Shown here one piece after another: positions 37,234 through 50,163 of a stretch of 64,000 nucleotides of DNA (position 1 is the stretch's first letter; each line of letters opens with the position of its first letter). The notes under the pieces are model-generated. The model was not told where the DNA came from. It saw nothing but the letters and a program-made list of their open reading frames with translations, and did not search any database. The position numbers and the translations under genes are program-made. This stretch comes from Ehretia macrophylla (lineage: Eukaryota > Streptophyta > Magnoliopsida > Boraginales > Ehretiaceae): NCBI GenBank assembly GCA_037974665.1, contig CM075769.1:81659190-81723189 (forward strand). The letters run 5' to 3'.

Positions 37234-37789
37234 GTCATGTTGAGGGCATAATTCCTATATGTGTTAACGGTTCACAGTCCCAGCTAGAGAGATGGCCCAT
37301 TCAGAAGGCCCAATGGGCTTAACAACAACCCATCCACTTCAACAATGCCGCATCCTCACAAGACGTGATATCGACACGTTGTAAGGCCCTCTGATGTCCC
37401 GTGAGTCAGGTTGTCGTCCTTTTAACAGTTCACGACGTACGATCCGGGACGGAAAAACAGAGTCAAGGAAGAAAAATGGCCTGAAACTGATGAACACGTT
37501 CGATTTTGGGATCCAAAAATTTGCAGAGTGAGCAAGCTGGCTGCCCCCGTCGTAGAGCTCTCAGAGATCTTTGCAACGGTATGCTGTGCGCCGCGTAACT
37601 CCTTACGGATCAAAAGTTATGGGCACCGGAGCGACGGAGACCTGGTCACAAACCCAACGCCGTCGGTTTGCGTGCCCAGCCTCTACGTGAAGCGATGTTG
37701 TCTTGCATAATGTTCCGTGGGATTCGGTAATATAGATTTGGTGGATAAAGTATCTTGGCAGCCCTAACAAGGGCAAAATAAATTGAAAA

Positions 37790-37909
37790 GGGGGTGCAAC
37801 ACGAGGACTTCCCAGGGGGTCACCCATCCTAGTACTACTCTCGCCCAAGCAAGCTTAACTTCGGAGTTCTGATGGGATCCGATGCATTAGTGCTGGTATG
37901 ATTGCATCT
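37790..37909 (-). rRNA. 5S: 5S rRNA copy 57, beta, near type
   Basis: A1, T58; only 3, 7 and 28 are private changes. Confidence 0.89.
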
Positions 37910-38465
37910 GTCATGTTGAGGGCCCAATTCCATTATGTGTTAACGGTTCACAGTCCCAGCTAGAGAGATGGCCCATTCAGAAGGTCTAATGGGCTTAACG
38001 ATAACCCATCCGCTTCAACGAAGCAGCATCATCGCAAGACGTGATATCCACATGTTATAGGGCCCTTTGATGTCCCGCGGGCCAGGTTGTCGTCCTTTTA
38101 ACAGTTCACAACGTACGATCCGGGATGAAAAAACAGAGCAAAAGAAGAAAAGTGGCCTGAATCTATTGAAAAAGTTCAATTTTTGGCTCAAAAAACGGGC
38201 ACATTGAGCAAGCTGGCTGCTCCCGTCGTAGAGCTCTCAGAGAGCTTTGCAACATTATGTTGTGCGTCGCGTAACTCCTTACGGATCAAAAGTTATGGGC
38301 ACCAGAGCGACAGAGACCTGGTCACATACCTTACGCCCTCGGTTTACGGGCCCAGGCTCTACGTGAAGCGATGTTGTCTTGCCTAATGTTCCGTGGGATT
38401 CGGTAATAGAGATTTGGTGGATAAAGTATCTTGGCAACCCTAACTAGGGCAAAAAAAATTGAAAA

Positions 38466-38585
38466 GGGGGTGCAACACGAGGACTTTCCAGGGGGTCACC
38501 CATCCTATTACCACTCTCGCCCAAGCACGCTTAACTTCAGAGTTCTGTTGGGATCCGGTGCATTAGTGCTGGTATGATCGCACCC
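38466..38585 (-). rRNA. 5S: 5S rRNA copy 58, gamma with G1
   Basis: G1, T47; changes at 37, 74, 78 and 99. Confidence 0.88.
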
Positions 38586-39142
38586 GTCATGTTGAGGGCA
38601 CAATTCATATTTGTGTTAACGGTTCACAGTCCTAGCCTATAGAGATGTCATATTCAGAAGGCCCAATGGGCTTAACCACAGCCCATCCGCTTCAACAATG
38701 CAGCATCCTCGCAAGACGTGATATCGACACGTTGTAGGGCCCTTTGATGTCCCGCGGGTCAGGTTGTCATTCTTTTAACAGTTCACAACGTACGATCCAG
38801 GACGGAAAAACAGAGCAAAATAAGAAAAGTGCCCAGAAACTGATGAAAACGTTCGATTTTGAGCTCCAAAAATGGGCACAGCGAGCAAGCTAGCTGCCCC
38901 CATCGTAGAGCTCTTGGAGAGCTTTGCAATGGTATGATGTGCGCTGCGTAACGCCTTACGGATCAAAAGTTATGGGCACCGGAGCGACAGTGACGTGGTC
39001 ACAAACCCTACGTCCTCAGTTTGCGGGACCAGCCTCTACGTGAAGCGATGTTGTCTTGCCTAATGTTCCGTGGGATTCGGTAATATAGATTTGGTGGATA
39101 TAGTATCTTGGCAACCCTAACAGGGGCAAAATAAACTGAAAA

Positions 39143-39262
39143 GGGGGTGCAACACGAGGACTTCCCAGGGGGTCACCCATCCTAGTACTACTCTAGCCCA
39201 AGCAAGCTAAACTTCAGAGTTCCGATGGGATCCGGTGCATTAGTGCTGGTATGATCACACCT
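39143..39262 (-). rRNA. 5S: 5S rRNA copy 59, beta
   Basis: A1, T47, T58 and the change at 67; also 6, 41 and 54 (T). Confidence 0.87.
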
Positions 39263-39818
39263 GTCATGTTGAGGGCACAATTCCTTTATGTGTTAACTAT
39301 TCACAGTCCCAGCCTAGAGAGATGGCCCATTCAAAAGGCCCAATGGGCTTAACGACAACCCATCTGCTTCAACAATGCAGCATCCTCACAAGACGTGATA
39401 ACGACACATTGTAGGGCCTTCGGATGTCCCTTGAGTCATGTTCTCGTCTTTTTAACAGTTCACGACGTACGATCCGGGACGAAAAAACATAGCAAAAGAA
39501 GAAAAGTGCCCTAAAACTAATGAAAAAGTTCCATTTTAGGCTCGAAAAATGGGCAAAGCGAGCAAGCTGGCTGCCCCCGTCGTAGAGCTCTCAGAGAGCT
39601 TGGCAACGGTATGCTGTGCGCCGCGTAACTCCTTACGGATCTAATGTTATGGGCACTTGAGCGACGGAGACCTGGTCACAAACCCTATGCCCTCAATTTG
39701 CGGGCCCAGCCTCTACGTGAAGCGATATTGTCTTGCCTAATGTTCCGTGCGATTTGGTAATAGAGATTTGGTGGATAAAGTATCTTGGCAACCCTAACTA
39801 GGGTTAAAAAATTGAAAA

Positions 39819-39938
39819 GGGGGTGCAACACAAGGACTTCCCAGGGAGTCACCCATCTTAGTACTACACTCGCCCAAGCATGCTCAACTTCGGAGTTCCG
39901 ATGTGATCCGGTGCATTAGTGCTGGTATGATCGCACCG
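39819..39938 (-). rRNA. 5S: 5S rRNA copy 60, alpha
   Basis: Alpha marks with A58, the change at 71 and CATCTTAG at 81, as in copies 44 and 50; also 41, 92 and 107. T-run shortened to six. Confidence 0.87.
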
Positions 39939-40494
39939 GTCATGTTGAGGGCAGAATTCCTACATGTGTTAACGGTTCACAGTCCCAGCAAGAGAGATGG
40001 CCCATTCAGAAGGCCCAATGGGCTTAACGACAACCCATCCGCTTCAACAATGCAGCATCCTCGCAAGACGTGATATCGACACGTTGTAAGGCCCTCTGAT
40101 GTCCCGCGAGTCAGGTTGTAGTCCTTTGAACAATTCACGACGTACGATCTGTGACGAAAAAATAGAGTAAAGGAAGAAAAGTGGCCTGAAACTGATGAAA
40201 ACGTTCGGTTTTGGGCTCCAAAAACCGGTATAGCAAGTAAGTTCGCTGCCCTTATCGTAGAGCTCTCAGAGAGCTTTGCAATGGTATGCTGTGCGCCGCG
40301 TAACTCCTTACTGATCAAAAGTTATGGGCACCAGAGCGACGGAGACCTGGTCACAAACCCTACGCCCTCGGTTTGCGGGCCCAGCCTCTACGTGAAGCGA
40401 TGTTGTCTTGCCTAATGTTCCGTGGGATTCGGTAATATAGATTTGGTGGATAAAGTATCATGGCAACCCTAACAAGGGCAAAATAAACTGAAAA

Positions 40495-40614
40495 GGGGTT
40501 GCAACACGAAGAATTCCCAGGGGGTCACTCTTCCTAGTACTACTCTCGCCCAAGCAAGCTTAACTTCGGAGTTCTGATGTGATCCGGGGCATTAGTGCTA
40601 GTATGATTGTACCT
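40495..40614 (-). rRNA. 5S: 5S rRNA copy 61, beta with A35
   Basis: Same marks as copies 45 and 52; extra changes at 7, 105 and 116. Confidence 0.86.
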
Positions 40615-41170
40615 GTCATGTTGAGGGCACAATTCCTTTATGTGTTAACGGTTCACAGTCCTAGCCTAGAGAGATGGCCATTCAAAAGGCTCAATGGGCT
40701 TAACGACAACCCATCTGCTTCAACAATGCAGCATCCTTGCAAGACGTGATATCGACACGTTGTAGGGCCCTCTAATGTCCTGCGAGTCAGGTTGTCGTCT
40801 TTTTAACAGTTCACGACGTACGATCCGGGACGGAAAAATAGAGCAAAAGAAGAAAAGTGGCCTGAAACTAATGAAAAGGTTCGATTTTAGGCTCCAAAAA
40901 TGGGCACAGCGAGCAAGCTGGCTGCCCCTGTCGTAGAGCTCTCAGAGAGCTTTGCAACGGTATGTTGTGCGCCGCGTAAATCCTTACAGATCAAAAGTTA
41001 TGGGCACCGGAGCGACGGAGGCCTGGTCACAAACCCTACGCCCTCGATTTGCGAGCCCAACTTCTATGTGAAGCGATGTTGTCTTGCCTAATGTTCCATG
41101 GGATTCAGTAATAGGGATTTGGTGGATAAAGTATCTTGGCAACCCTAACCAGGGCAAAAAAAATTGAAAA

Positions 41171-41290
41171 GGGGGTGCAACACGAGGACTTCCCAGGGGG
41201 CCACCCATCCTAGTACTACTCTCGCCCAAGAACGCTTAACTTCAGAGTTCTGATGGGATCCGGTGCATTAGTGCTAGTATGATCGCACCT
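41171..41290 (-). rRNA. 5S: 5S rRNA copy 62, gamma, near type
   Basis: A1, T47; changes at 15, 60 (box A) and 90 (box C). Confidence 0.88.
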
Positions 41291-41845
41291 ATCATGTTGA
41301 GGGCACAATTCCTATATGTGTTAACGGTTCACAGTCCCAGCTAGAGAGATGGCCCATTCAGAAGGCCCAGTGGGCTTAACGACAACCCATCCGCTTCAAC
41401 AATGCAGAATCCTCGCAAGACGTGATATCGACACGATGTAGGGCCCTCTGATGTCCTGCGAGTCAGGTTGTCATCCTTTTAACAGTTCATGACGTACGAT
41501 CTGGGATGAAAAAACAGAGCAAAAGAAGAAAATTGGCCTGAAACTAGTGAAAAAGTTCAATTTTAGGCTCCAAAAATGGGCACAGCGAGCAAGCTGGCTT
41601 TCCCTGTCGTAGAGCTCTCAGAGAGCTTTGCAACGGTATGTTGTGCGCCGCAAAACTCCTTACGGATCAAAAGTTATGGCACCGGAGCGACGGAGACCTG
41701 GTCACAAACCCTACGCCCTCGGTTTGCGGGCCCAGCCTCTACGTGAAGCAATGTTGTCTTGCCTAATGTTTCGTGGGATTCGGTAATAGAGATTTGGTGG
41801 ATAAAGTATCTTGGCAACCCTAACCAGGGAAAAAAAATTTGAAAA

Positions 41846-41965
41846 GGGGGTGCAACACGAGGACTTCCCAGGGGGTCACCCATCCTAGTACTACTCTCGC
41901 CCAAGCACGCTTAACTTCGGAATTCTGATGTGATCCGGTGATTTAGTGCTGGTATGATCGCACCC
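41846..41965 (-). rRNA. 5S: 5S rRNA copy 63, reference-like with A35
   Basis: G1, A54, G58 and intact boxes A and C; A35 and changes at 24-25 and 44. Confidence 0.89.
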
Positions 41966-42522
41966 GTCATGTTGAGGGCACAATTCCTATATGTGTTAGC
42001 GGTTCACAGTCGCAGCTTAGAGAGATGGCCCATTCAAAAGGCCCAATGGGCTTAACGACAACCCATCCACTTCAACAACGCAGCAACCTCGGAAGACGTT
42101 ATATCGACACATTGTAAGGCCCTCTGATGTCCCACGAGTCAGGTTGTCGTCCTTTTAACAGTTCACAATGTACGATCCGGGATGGAAAAACAGAGTAAAA
42201 GAAGAAAAGTGGCCTAAAACTGATGAAAACGATCGATTTTGAGCTCCAAAAAGGGGCACAGCGAGCAAGCTAGATGGCCCCGTCATAGAGCTCTCAGAGA
42301 ACTTTGCAACGGTATGCTGTGCGCCGCGTAACTCCTTACGGATCAAAAGTTATGGGCACCGGAGTGACGGAGCCCTGGTCACAAACCCTACGTCCTCGGT
42401 TTGTTGGACCAGCCTCTACGTGAAGCGATGTTGTCTTGCCTAATGTTCCGTGGGATTCGATAATAGAAATGTGGTGGATAAAGTATCTTTGTAACCCTAA
42501 CCGGGGCAAAAAAAATTGAAAA

Positions 42523-42642
42523 GGGGGTGCAACACGAGGACTTCCCAGGGGGTCACCCGTCCTATTACTACTCTAGCCCAAGCACGCTTAACTTCGGAGT
42601 TCTGATGGGATCCGGTGCATTAGTGCTGATATGATCGCGCTT
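42523..42642 (-). rRNA. 5S: 5S rRNA copy 64, reference-like
   Basis: A1; changes at 2, 4, 14, 67, 78 and 84. Confidence 0.87.
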
Positions 42643-43199
42643 GTCATGTTGAAGGCACAATTTCCTTTATGTGTTAACGGTTCACAGTCCCAGCTAGAGA
42701 GATGGCCCATTCAGAAGGCCCAATGGGCTTAACGACAACCCATCCACTTCAACAATGCATCATCCTCGCAAGACGTGATATCGACACATTGTAGGGTCCC
42801 CTAATGTCTCGCGAGTAAGGTTGTCGTCCTTTTAACAGCTCACGACGTACGATCCGAGACGAAAAAATAGAGCAAAAGAAGAAAGGTGGCTGAAAACTGA
42901 TGAAAACGTTCGATTTTGGGCTCCAAAAATGGGCACACCTAGCAAACTGGCTACCCCCGTCGTAGAACTCTCATAGAGCTTTGCAACAGTATGTTGTGCG
43001 CCGCGTAACTCTTTACAAATCAAAAGTTATGGGCACCGGAGCGATGGATACCTGGTCACAAGCCCTACGCCCTCAGTTTGTGGGCCCAACCTCCACGTGA
43101 AGCGATGTTGTCTTGACTAATGTTCCGTGGGATTCGGTAATAGAGATTTGGTGGATAAAGTATCTTGGCAACCCTAACGAGGGCAAAAAAAATTGAAAA

Positions 43200-43319
43200 A
43201 GGGGTGCAACACGAGGACTTCCCAGGGGGTCACCCATCCTAGTACTACTCTCGTCCATGCACGCTCAACTTCGGAGTTCTAATGTGATCCGGTGCATTAG
43301 TGCTGGTATGATCGCACCG
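43200..43319 (-). rRNA. 5S: 5S rRNA copy 65, alpha
   Basis: Alpha marks; changes at 39, 62, 66 and 120. The CTCGTCCATGC form of the box A end recurs in copy 87. Confidence 0.87.
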
Positions 43320-43875
43320 GTCATGTTGAGGGCAGAATTCCTACATGTGTTAATGGTTCACAGTCCCACTTAGAGAGATGGCCCATTTAGAAGGCCCAAT
43401 GGGCTTAACAACAACCCATCAACTTCAACAATGCAGCATCCTCGCAAGACGTGATATCGACACATTGTAGGGCCCTCTGATGTCCCGCAAGTCAGGTTGT
43501 CGTCCTTTTAACAGTTCACGACTTACGATCTGGGACGAAAAAACATTGCAAAAGAAGAAAAGTGGCCTGAAAGTAATGAAAAAGTTCAATTTTAGGTTCC
43601 AAAAACGGGTAAAGCGAGAAAGCTGGCTGCCCCCGTCGTAGAGCTCTAAGAGAGCTTTCCAACGGTATACTGTGCGCCGCGTAACTCCTTACGGATCAAA
43701 AGTTATGGGCACCGGTTCGACGGAGACATGGTCACAAACCCTACGCCGTTGGTTTGCGGGCCCAGCCTCTACGTGAAGCGATGTTGTCTTGCCTAATGTT
43801 CCGTGGGATTTGGTAATAGAGATTTGGTGGATAAAGTATCTTGGCAACCCTAACCAGGGCAGAAAAAATTGAAAA

Positions 43876-43995
43876 GGGGGTGCAACACGACGACTTCCCA
43901 GGGGGTCACCCATCCTAGTACTACTCTCGCCCAAGCACGCTCAACTTCGGAGTTCTGATGTGATCCGGTGCATTAGTGCTGGTACGATCGCACCG
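43876..43995 (-). rRNA. 5S: 5S rRNA copy 66, alpha, near type
   Basis: Alpha marks with changes at 11 and 105 only. First member of the five-unit block; partner of copy 71. Confidence 0.9.
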
Positions 43996-44551
43996 GTCAT
44001 GTTGAGGGCACAATTCCTTTACGTGTTAACAGTTCACAATCCCAGTATGCGAGATGGACCATTCTGAAGGCCCAATGGGCTTAACGACAACCTATTCTCT
44101 TCAACAATGCAGCAACCTCACAAGACGTGATATCGACACATAGTAGGGCCCTCTAATGTCCCGCAAGTCATGTTGTCGTCCTTTTAACAGTTCACGACGT
44201 ACGATCAGGGATGAAAAAATAGAGCAAAAGAAGAAAAGTGGACTGAAACTAATGAAAAAGTTCGATTTTAGGTTCCAAAAATGGGAACAACGAGAAAGCT
44301 GGCTGCCCCCATCGTAGAGCTCTCAGAAAGCTTTGCAACGGTATACTGTGCGCCGCGTAACTCCTTACGGATCAAAAGTTATGGGCACCGGTGCGACGGA
44401 GACATGGTCACAAACCCTACACCCTTGGTTTGCGGGCCCAGCCTCTACGTGAAGCGATGTTGTCTTGCCTAATGTTCTGTGGGATTTTGTAATAGAGATT
44501 TGGTGGATAAAGTATCTTGGCAACCCTAACTAGGGCAAAAAAAATTGAAAA

Positions 44552-44670
44552 GGGGTGCAACATGACGACTTCCCAGGGGGTCACCCATCCTAGTACTACT
44601 CTCACCCAAGCACGCTCAACTTCGGAGTTCTGATGTGATGCAGTGCATTACTGCTGGTACGATTGCACCG
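44552..44670 (-). rRNA. 5S: 5S rRNA copy 67, alpha, 119 nt
   Basis: One G fewer at the 3' end; changes at 7, 11, 20, 29, 31, 67, 105 and 108. Partner of copy 72. Confidence 0.85.
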
Positions 44671-45226
44671 GTCATGTTGAGAGCACAATTCCTATATTTG
44701 TTAACGGTTCACAGTCCCAGCATGAGAGATGGCCTATTCAGAAGGCCCAATGGGCTTAACGACAACCCATTCGCTTCAACAATGCAGCATCCTCGCAAGA
44801 CATGATATCGACACGTTGTAGGGCCCTTTGATGTCCCGCGAGTCAGGTTGTCATCTTTTTAACAGTTCACGACGTACGATCCGGGACGGAAAAACATAGC
44901 AAAAGAAGAAAAGTGGCCTGAAACTGATGAAAACGTTCAATTTTGGGCTCCAAAAATTTGCAGAGTGAGCAAGCTGGCTGCCCCCATCGTAGAGCTCTCA
45001 GAGAGCTTTGCAACGGTATACTGTGTGCCGCGTAACTCCTTACGGATCAAAAGTTATGGGCACCGGTGCGACGGAGACATGGTCACAAACCCTACGCCCT
45101 TGGTTTGCAGGCCCAACCTCTACGTGAAGCGATGTTGTCCTGCCTAATGTTCCGTGGGATTCGATAATATAGATTTGGTGGATAAAGTATCTTGGCAACC
45201 CTAACAAGGGAAAAATAAATTGAAAA

Positions 45227-45346
45227 GGGGGTGCAACACGAGGACTTCCCAGGGGGTCGTCCATCCTAGTACTACTCTCACCTAAGCAAGCTTAACTTCG
45301 GAGTACTGATGGGATCCGGTGCATTAGTGCTGGTATAATCGCACCT
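45227..45346 (-). rRNA. 5S: 5S rRNA copy 68, beta
   Basis: A1, T58; changes at 10, 42, 64, 67 and 87-88. Partner of copy 73. Confidence 0.86.
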
Positions 45347-45902
45347 GTCATGTTGAGGGCACAATTCCTTTATGTGTTAACGGTTCACAGTCCCAACTAG
45401 AGAGATGGCCCATTCAGAAGGCCCAATGGGCTTAACGACAACCCATCCACTTCAGCAATGCAGCATCCTTGCAAGACGTGATATCTACACGTTTTAGGGC
45501 CCTCTGATGTCCCGTGAGTCAGGTTGTCATCCTTTTAACAGTTCACGACGTACGATCCTGGACGGAAAAATAGAGCAAAAGAAGAAAAGCAGCCTGAAAA
45601 TAATGAAAAAGTTTGATTTTTGGCTCCAAAAATGGGCACAGCGAGCAAGCTGGCTGCTCCCGTCGTAGAGCTCTCAGACAGCTTTGCAACATTATGCTGT
45701 GCGCCGCGTAACTCCTTACGGATCAAAAGTTATGGGCACCGGAGCGACGGAGACCTGGTCACAAACCCTACGCCCTCGGTTTATGGGGCCAGCCTCTACG
45801 TGATGCGATGTTGTCATGCCTAATGTTCCGTGCGATTCAGTAATAGAGATTTGGTGGATAAAGTATCTTGGCAACCTTAACCAGGGCAAAAAAAATTGAA
45901 AA

Positions 45903-46022
45903 GGGGGTGCAACACGAGCACTTCGCAGGGGGTCACCCATCCTAGTACTACTCTCGCCCAAGCACAATTAACTTCAGAGTCCTGATGGGATCCGGTGCAT
46001 TAGTGCTGGTATGATCGTACCT
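45903..46022 (-). rRNA. 5S: 5S rRNA copy 69, gamma
   Basis: A1, T47; box A altered at 56-57; changes at 5, 42, 98 and 104. Partner of copy 74 by spacer marks. Confidence 0.86.
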
Positions 46023-46580
46023 GTCATGTTGGGGGCACAATTCCTATATGTGTTAACGGTTCACAGTCCTAGCTTGAGAGATGGCCCATTCAGAAGGCCC
46101 AATGGGCTTAACGACAACCCATCCGCTTCAACAATGCAGCATCCTCGCAAGACGTGATATCGACACGTTGTAGGGCCCTCTAATGTTCCACGAGTTAGGT
46201 TGTTGTCCTTTTAACAGTTCACGACGTACGATCCGTGATGGAAAAAAATAGGGCAAAAGAATAAAAGTGGCTTGAAACTAATGAAAAAGTTCGATTTTAG
46301 GCTCCAAAAATGGGCAAAGCAAGCAAGCTGGCTGCCTCCGTCGTAGAGCTCTCAGAAAGCTTTGCAACGGTATGCTGAGCGCTGCGTAACATCTTACGGA
46401 TCAAAAGTTATAGGCACTAGAGCGACGGAGACCTGGTCACAAACCTTACGCCCTCGGTTTGCGGGCCCAGCCACTACTTGAAGCAATATTGTCTTGCCTA
46501 ATGTTCCGTGGAATTCGGTAATAGAGATTTGGTAGATAAAGTATCTTGGCAACCCTAACCAGGGCAAAAAAAATTGAAAA

Positions 46581-46699
46581 GTGGGTGCAACACGAGGACT
46601 TCCCGGGGGTCACCCATTCTAGTACTACTCTCGCCCAAGCATGGTCTACTTTGGAGTAATGATGTGATCTGGTGCATTAGTGCTGGTATGATCGCACCG
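46581..46699 (-). rRNA. 5S: 5S rRNA copy 70, alpha-related, 119 nt
   Basis: One base lost at 96. A35 and A58, but box A is scrambled (GTAGACCATG in place of GTTAAGCGTG); changes at 30, 42-43, 48, 82 and 119. Probably non-functional. Confidence 0.84.
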
Positions 46700-47255
46700 G
46701 TCATGTTGAGGGCACAATTCCTATATGTGTTAACGGTTCACAGTCCCAGCTAGAGAGATGGCCCATTCAGTAGGCCCATTGGGCTTAACGACAACCCATC
46801 CGCTTCAACAAAGTAGCATCCTCACAAGACGTGATATCGACACATTATAGGGCCCTCTAATGTCCCGCGAGTCCGGTTGTCGTCCTTTTAACAGTTCACG
46901 ACGTACGATCAGGGACGGAAAAATAGAGCAAAAGAAGAAAAGTGGCATGAAAGTAATGAAAAAGTTTGATTTTAGGTTCCAAAAACGGGCAAAGCGAGAA
47001 AGCTGGCTGCCCCCGTCGTAGAGCTCACAGAGAGCTTTGCAACGGTATACTGTTAGCCACGTAACTCCTTATAGATCAAAAGTTATGGGCATCGGTGCGA
47101 CGGAGACATGGTCACAAACCCTACGCCCTTGGTTTGCGGGCCTAACCTCTACGTGAAGCGATGTTGTCTTGCCTAATGTTCCGTGGGATTTGGTAATAGA
47201 GATTTGGTGGATAAAGTATCTTGGCAACCCTAACCAGGGCAGAAAAAATTGAAAA

Positions 47256-47375
47256 GGGGGTGCAACACGATGACTTCCCAGGGGGTCACCCATCCTAGTA
47301 CTACTCTCGCCCAAGCACGCTCAACTTCGGTGTTCTGATGTGATCCGGTGCATTAGTGCTGGTACGATCGCACCG
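47256..47375 (-). rRNA. 5S: 5S rRNA copy 71, alpha
   Basis: Alpha marks; changes at 11, 45 and 105. Confidence 0.88.
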
Positions 47376-47930
47376 GTCATGTTGAGGGCACAATTCCTAT
47401 ATGTGTTAACAGTTCACAGTCTCAGCATGCGAGATGGCCCATTCGGAAGGCCCAATGGGCTTAACGACAACCCATTCGCTTCAACAATGCAGCATCCTCG
47501 CAAGACGTGATATCGACACGTTGTAGGGCCCTCTGATGTCCCGCGAGTTAGGTTGTCGTCCTTTTAACTGTTCACGACGTACGATCAGGGACGGAAAACA
47601 GAGCAAAAGAAGAAAAGTGGACTGAAACTAATGAAAAAGTTCGATTTTAGGTTCCAAAAATGGGAACAACGAGAAAGCTGGCTGCCCCCATCGTAGAGCT
47701 CTCAGAAAGCTTTGCAACGGTATACTGTGCGCCGCGTAACTCCTTACGGATCAAAAGTTATGGGCACCGGTGCGACGGAGACATGGTCACAAACCCTACA
47801 CCCTTGGTTTGCGGGCCCAGCCTCTACGTGAAGCGATGTTGTCTTGCCTAATGTTCTGTGGGATTTTGTAATAGAGATTTGGTGGATAAAGTATCTTGGC
47901 AACCCTAACTAGGGCAAAAAAAATTGAAAA

Positions 47931-48050
47931 GGGGGTGCAACACGAGGACTTCCCAGGGGGTCACCCATCCTAGTACTACTCTCACCCAAGCATGCTCAAC
48001 TTCGGTGTTCTGATGTAATCCGGTGCATTACTGCTGGTACGATTGCACCG
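47931..48050 (-). rRNA. 5S: 5S rRNA copy 72, alpha
   Basis: Alpha marks with A58; changes at 7, 11, 20, 34, 45 and 67. Confidence 0.87.
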
Positions 48051-48607
48051 GTCATGTTGAGGGCACAATTCCTATATGTGTTAACGGTTCACAGTCCCAG
48101 CCTATAGAGATGGCCCATTCAAAAGGCCCAATGGGCTTAACGACAACCCATCTGCTTCAACAACGTAGCTTCCTCACAAGACGTTATATCGACAAGTTGT
48201 AGGGCCTTTTGACGTCCCGCGAGTCAGGTTGTCATCTTTTTAACAGTTCACGACGTACGATCCGGGACCGAAAAATAGAGCAAAAGAAGAAAAGTGGCCT
48301 GAAACTGATGAAAACATTCAATTTTGGGCTCCATTAATTGGCAGAGCGAGCAAGCTGGCTGCCCCCGTCGTAGAGCTCTGAGAGAGCTTTGCAACGGTAT
48401 GCTGTGCGCCGCGTAACTCCTGACGGATCAAAAGTTATGGGCACCGGTGCGACGGAGACCTGGTCACAAACCCAACGCCCTCGGTTTGCTGGCCCAACCT
48501 CTTCGTGAAGCGATATTGTCCTGCCTAATGTTCCGTGGGATTCGATAATATAGATTTGGTGGATAAATTATCTTGGCAACCCTAACAAGGGCAAAATAAA
48601 CTGAAAA

Positions 48608-48727
48608 TGGGGTGCAACACGAGGACTTCCCAGGGGGTCGCCCATCCTAGTACTACTCTCACCTAAGCAAGCTTAACTTCGGAGTTCTGATGGGATCCGG
48701 TGCATTAGTGATGGTATAATTGCACCT
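48608..48727 (-). rRNA. 5S: 5S rRNA copy 73, beta
   Basis: A1, T58; changes at 7, 10, 17, 64, 67, 88 and 120. Confidence 0.86.
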
Positions 48728-49283
48728 GTCATGTTGAGGGCACAATTCCTTTATGTGTTAACGGTTCACAGTCCCAACTAGAGAGATGGCCCATTCAGAA
48801 GGCCCAATGGGCTTAACGACAACCCATCAACTTTAGCAATGCAGCATCCTCGCAAGACGTGATATCTACACGTTGTAGGGACCTCTGATGTCCCGCGAGT
48901 TAGGTTGCCGTCCTTTTAACAGTTCATGACTTACGATCCGGGACAAAAAAATAGGGCAAAAGAACAAAAGTGGCCTAAAACTGATTAAAACGTTCGATTT
49001 TGGGCTCCAAAAATGGGCACAGCGAGCAAGCTGGCTGCCCCCGTCATAGAGCCCTCAGAGTGCTTTGCAACATTATGCTGTGCGCCGCGTAACTCCTTAC
49101 GGATCAAAAGTTATGGGCACCAGAGCGACGGAGACCTAGTCACAAAGCCTACGCCCTCGGTTTATGGGGCCAGCCTCTACGTGATGCAATGTTGTCTTGC
49201 CTAATGTTCCGTGGGATTCGGTAATAGAGATTTGGTGGATAAAGTATCTTGGCAACCCTAACCAGGGCAAATAAAATTGGAAA

Positions 49284-49403
49284 GGGGGTGCAACACGAGG
49301 ACTTCCCAGGGGATCACCCATCCTAGTACCACTCTCGCCCAAGCACGCTTAACTTCAGAGTTCTGATGGGATCCGGTGAATTAGTGCTGGTATGATCGCA
49401 CCT
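49284..49403 (-). rRNA. 5S: 5S rRNA copy 74, gamma
   Basis: A1, T47; changes at 25, 74 and 91. The change at 25 is shared with copy 77. Confidence 0.88.
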
Positions 49404-49959
49404 GTCATGTTGAGGGAACATTTCCTATATGTGTTAACGGTTCACAGTCCCAACTAGAGAGATGGCCCATTTAGAAGGCCCAATGGGCTTAACGACAACC
49501 CATTCCCTTCAACAATGCAGCATGCTCGCAAGACGTGATATCGACATGTTGTAAGGCCCTCTGATGTCCCGCGAGTCAGGTTGTCATCCTTTTAACAGTT
49601 CACGACGTACGATCAGGGACGGAAAAACAGAGCAAAAGAAGAATAGTGGCCTGAAACTAATGAAAAAGTTCGATTTTAGGTTCCAAAAACGGGCACAGCG
49701 AGCAAGCTGGCTGCCCCCATCGTAGAGCTCTCAGAGAGCTTTGCAACGGTATACTGTGTGCCGCGTAACTCCTTACGGATCAAAAGTTATGGGCACCGGT
49801 GCGACGGAGACATGGTCACAAACCCTACGCCCTTGGTTTGCAGGCCCAACCTCTACGTGAAACGATGTTGTCTTGCCTAATGTTCCGTGGGATTTGGTAA
49901 TAGAGATTTGGTGGATAAAGTATCTTGGCAACCCTAACCAGGGCAAAAAAAATTGAAAA

Positions 49960-50079
49960 GGGGGTGCAACACGACGACTTCCCAGGGGGTCACCCATCCT
50001 AGTACTACTCTTGCCCAAGCACGCTCAACTTCGGAGTTCTGATGTCATCCGGTGCATTAGTGCTGGTACGATCGCACGG
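49960..50079 (-). rRNA. 5S: 5S rRNA copy 75, alpha, left of LTR A
   Basis: C1, G54; position 35 is back to C but 36 is changed (GATGTCATCC on the plus strand reads as an altered 34-36). Changes at 2, 11, 68 and 105. LTR A lies 89 bp upstream of its start. Its sequence is the same as copy 78. Confidence 0.88.
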
Positions 50080-50163
50080 GTCATGTTGAGGGCACAATTC
50101 CTATATGTGTTAACGGTTCACAGTCCCAGCATGAGAGATGGCCCATTCAGAAGGCCTAATGGG

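Larger units (their letters stand above)
43876..49403 (-). repeat. Five-unit higher-order repeat (about 3.38 kb)
   Basis: Copies 66, 67, 68 and 69 match 71, 72, 73 and 74 at a distance of five units. Shared private marks are GTACGATCG (66/71), ATTACTGCTGG (67/72), CTCACCTAAGC with a TATAATYGC change (68/73) and a spacer variant reading TTTATGGGGCCAG just below 69 and 74. The 192-bp spacer stretches at 44281-44472 and 47660-47851 translate identically. Copy 70 has no clear partner. Confidence 0.8.
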
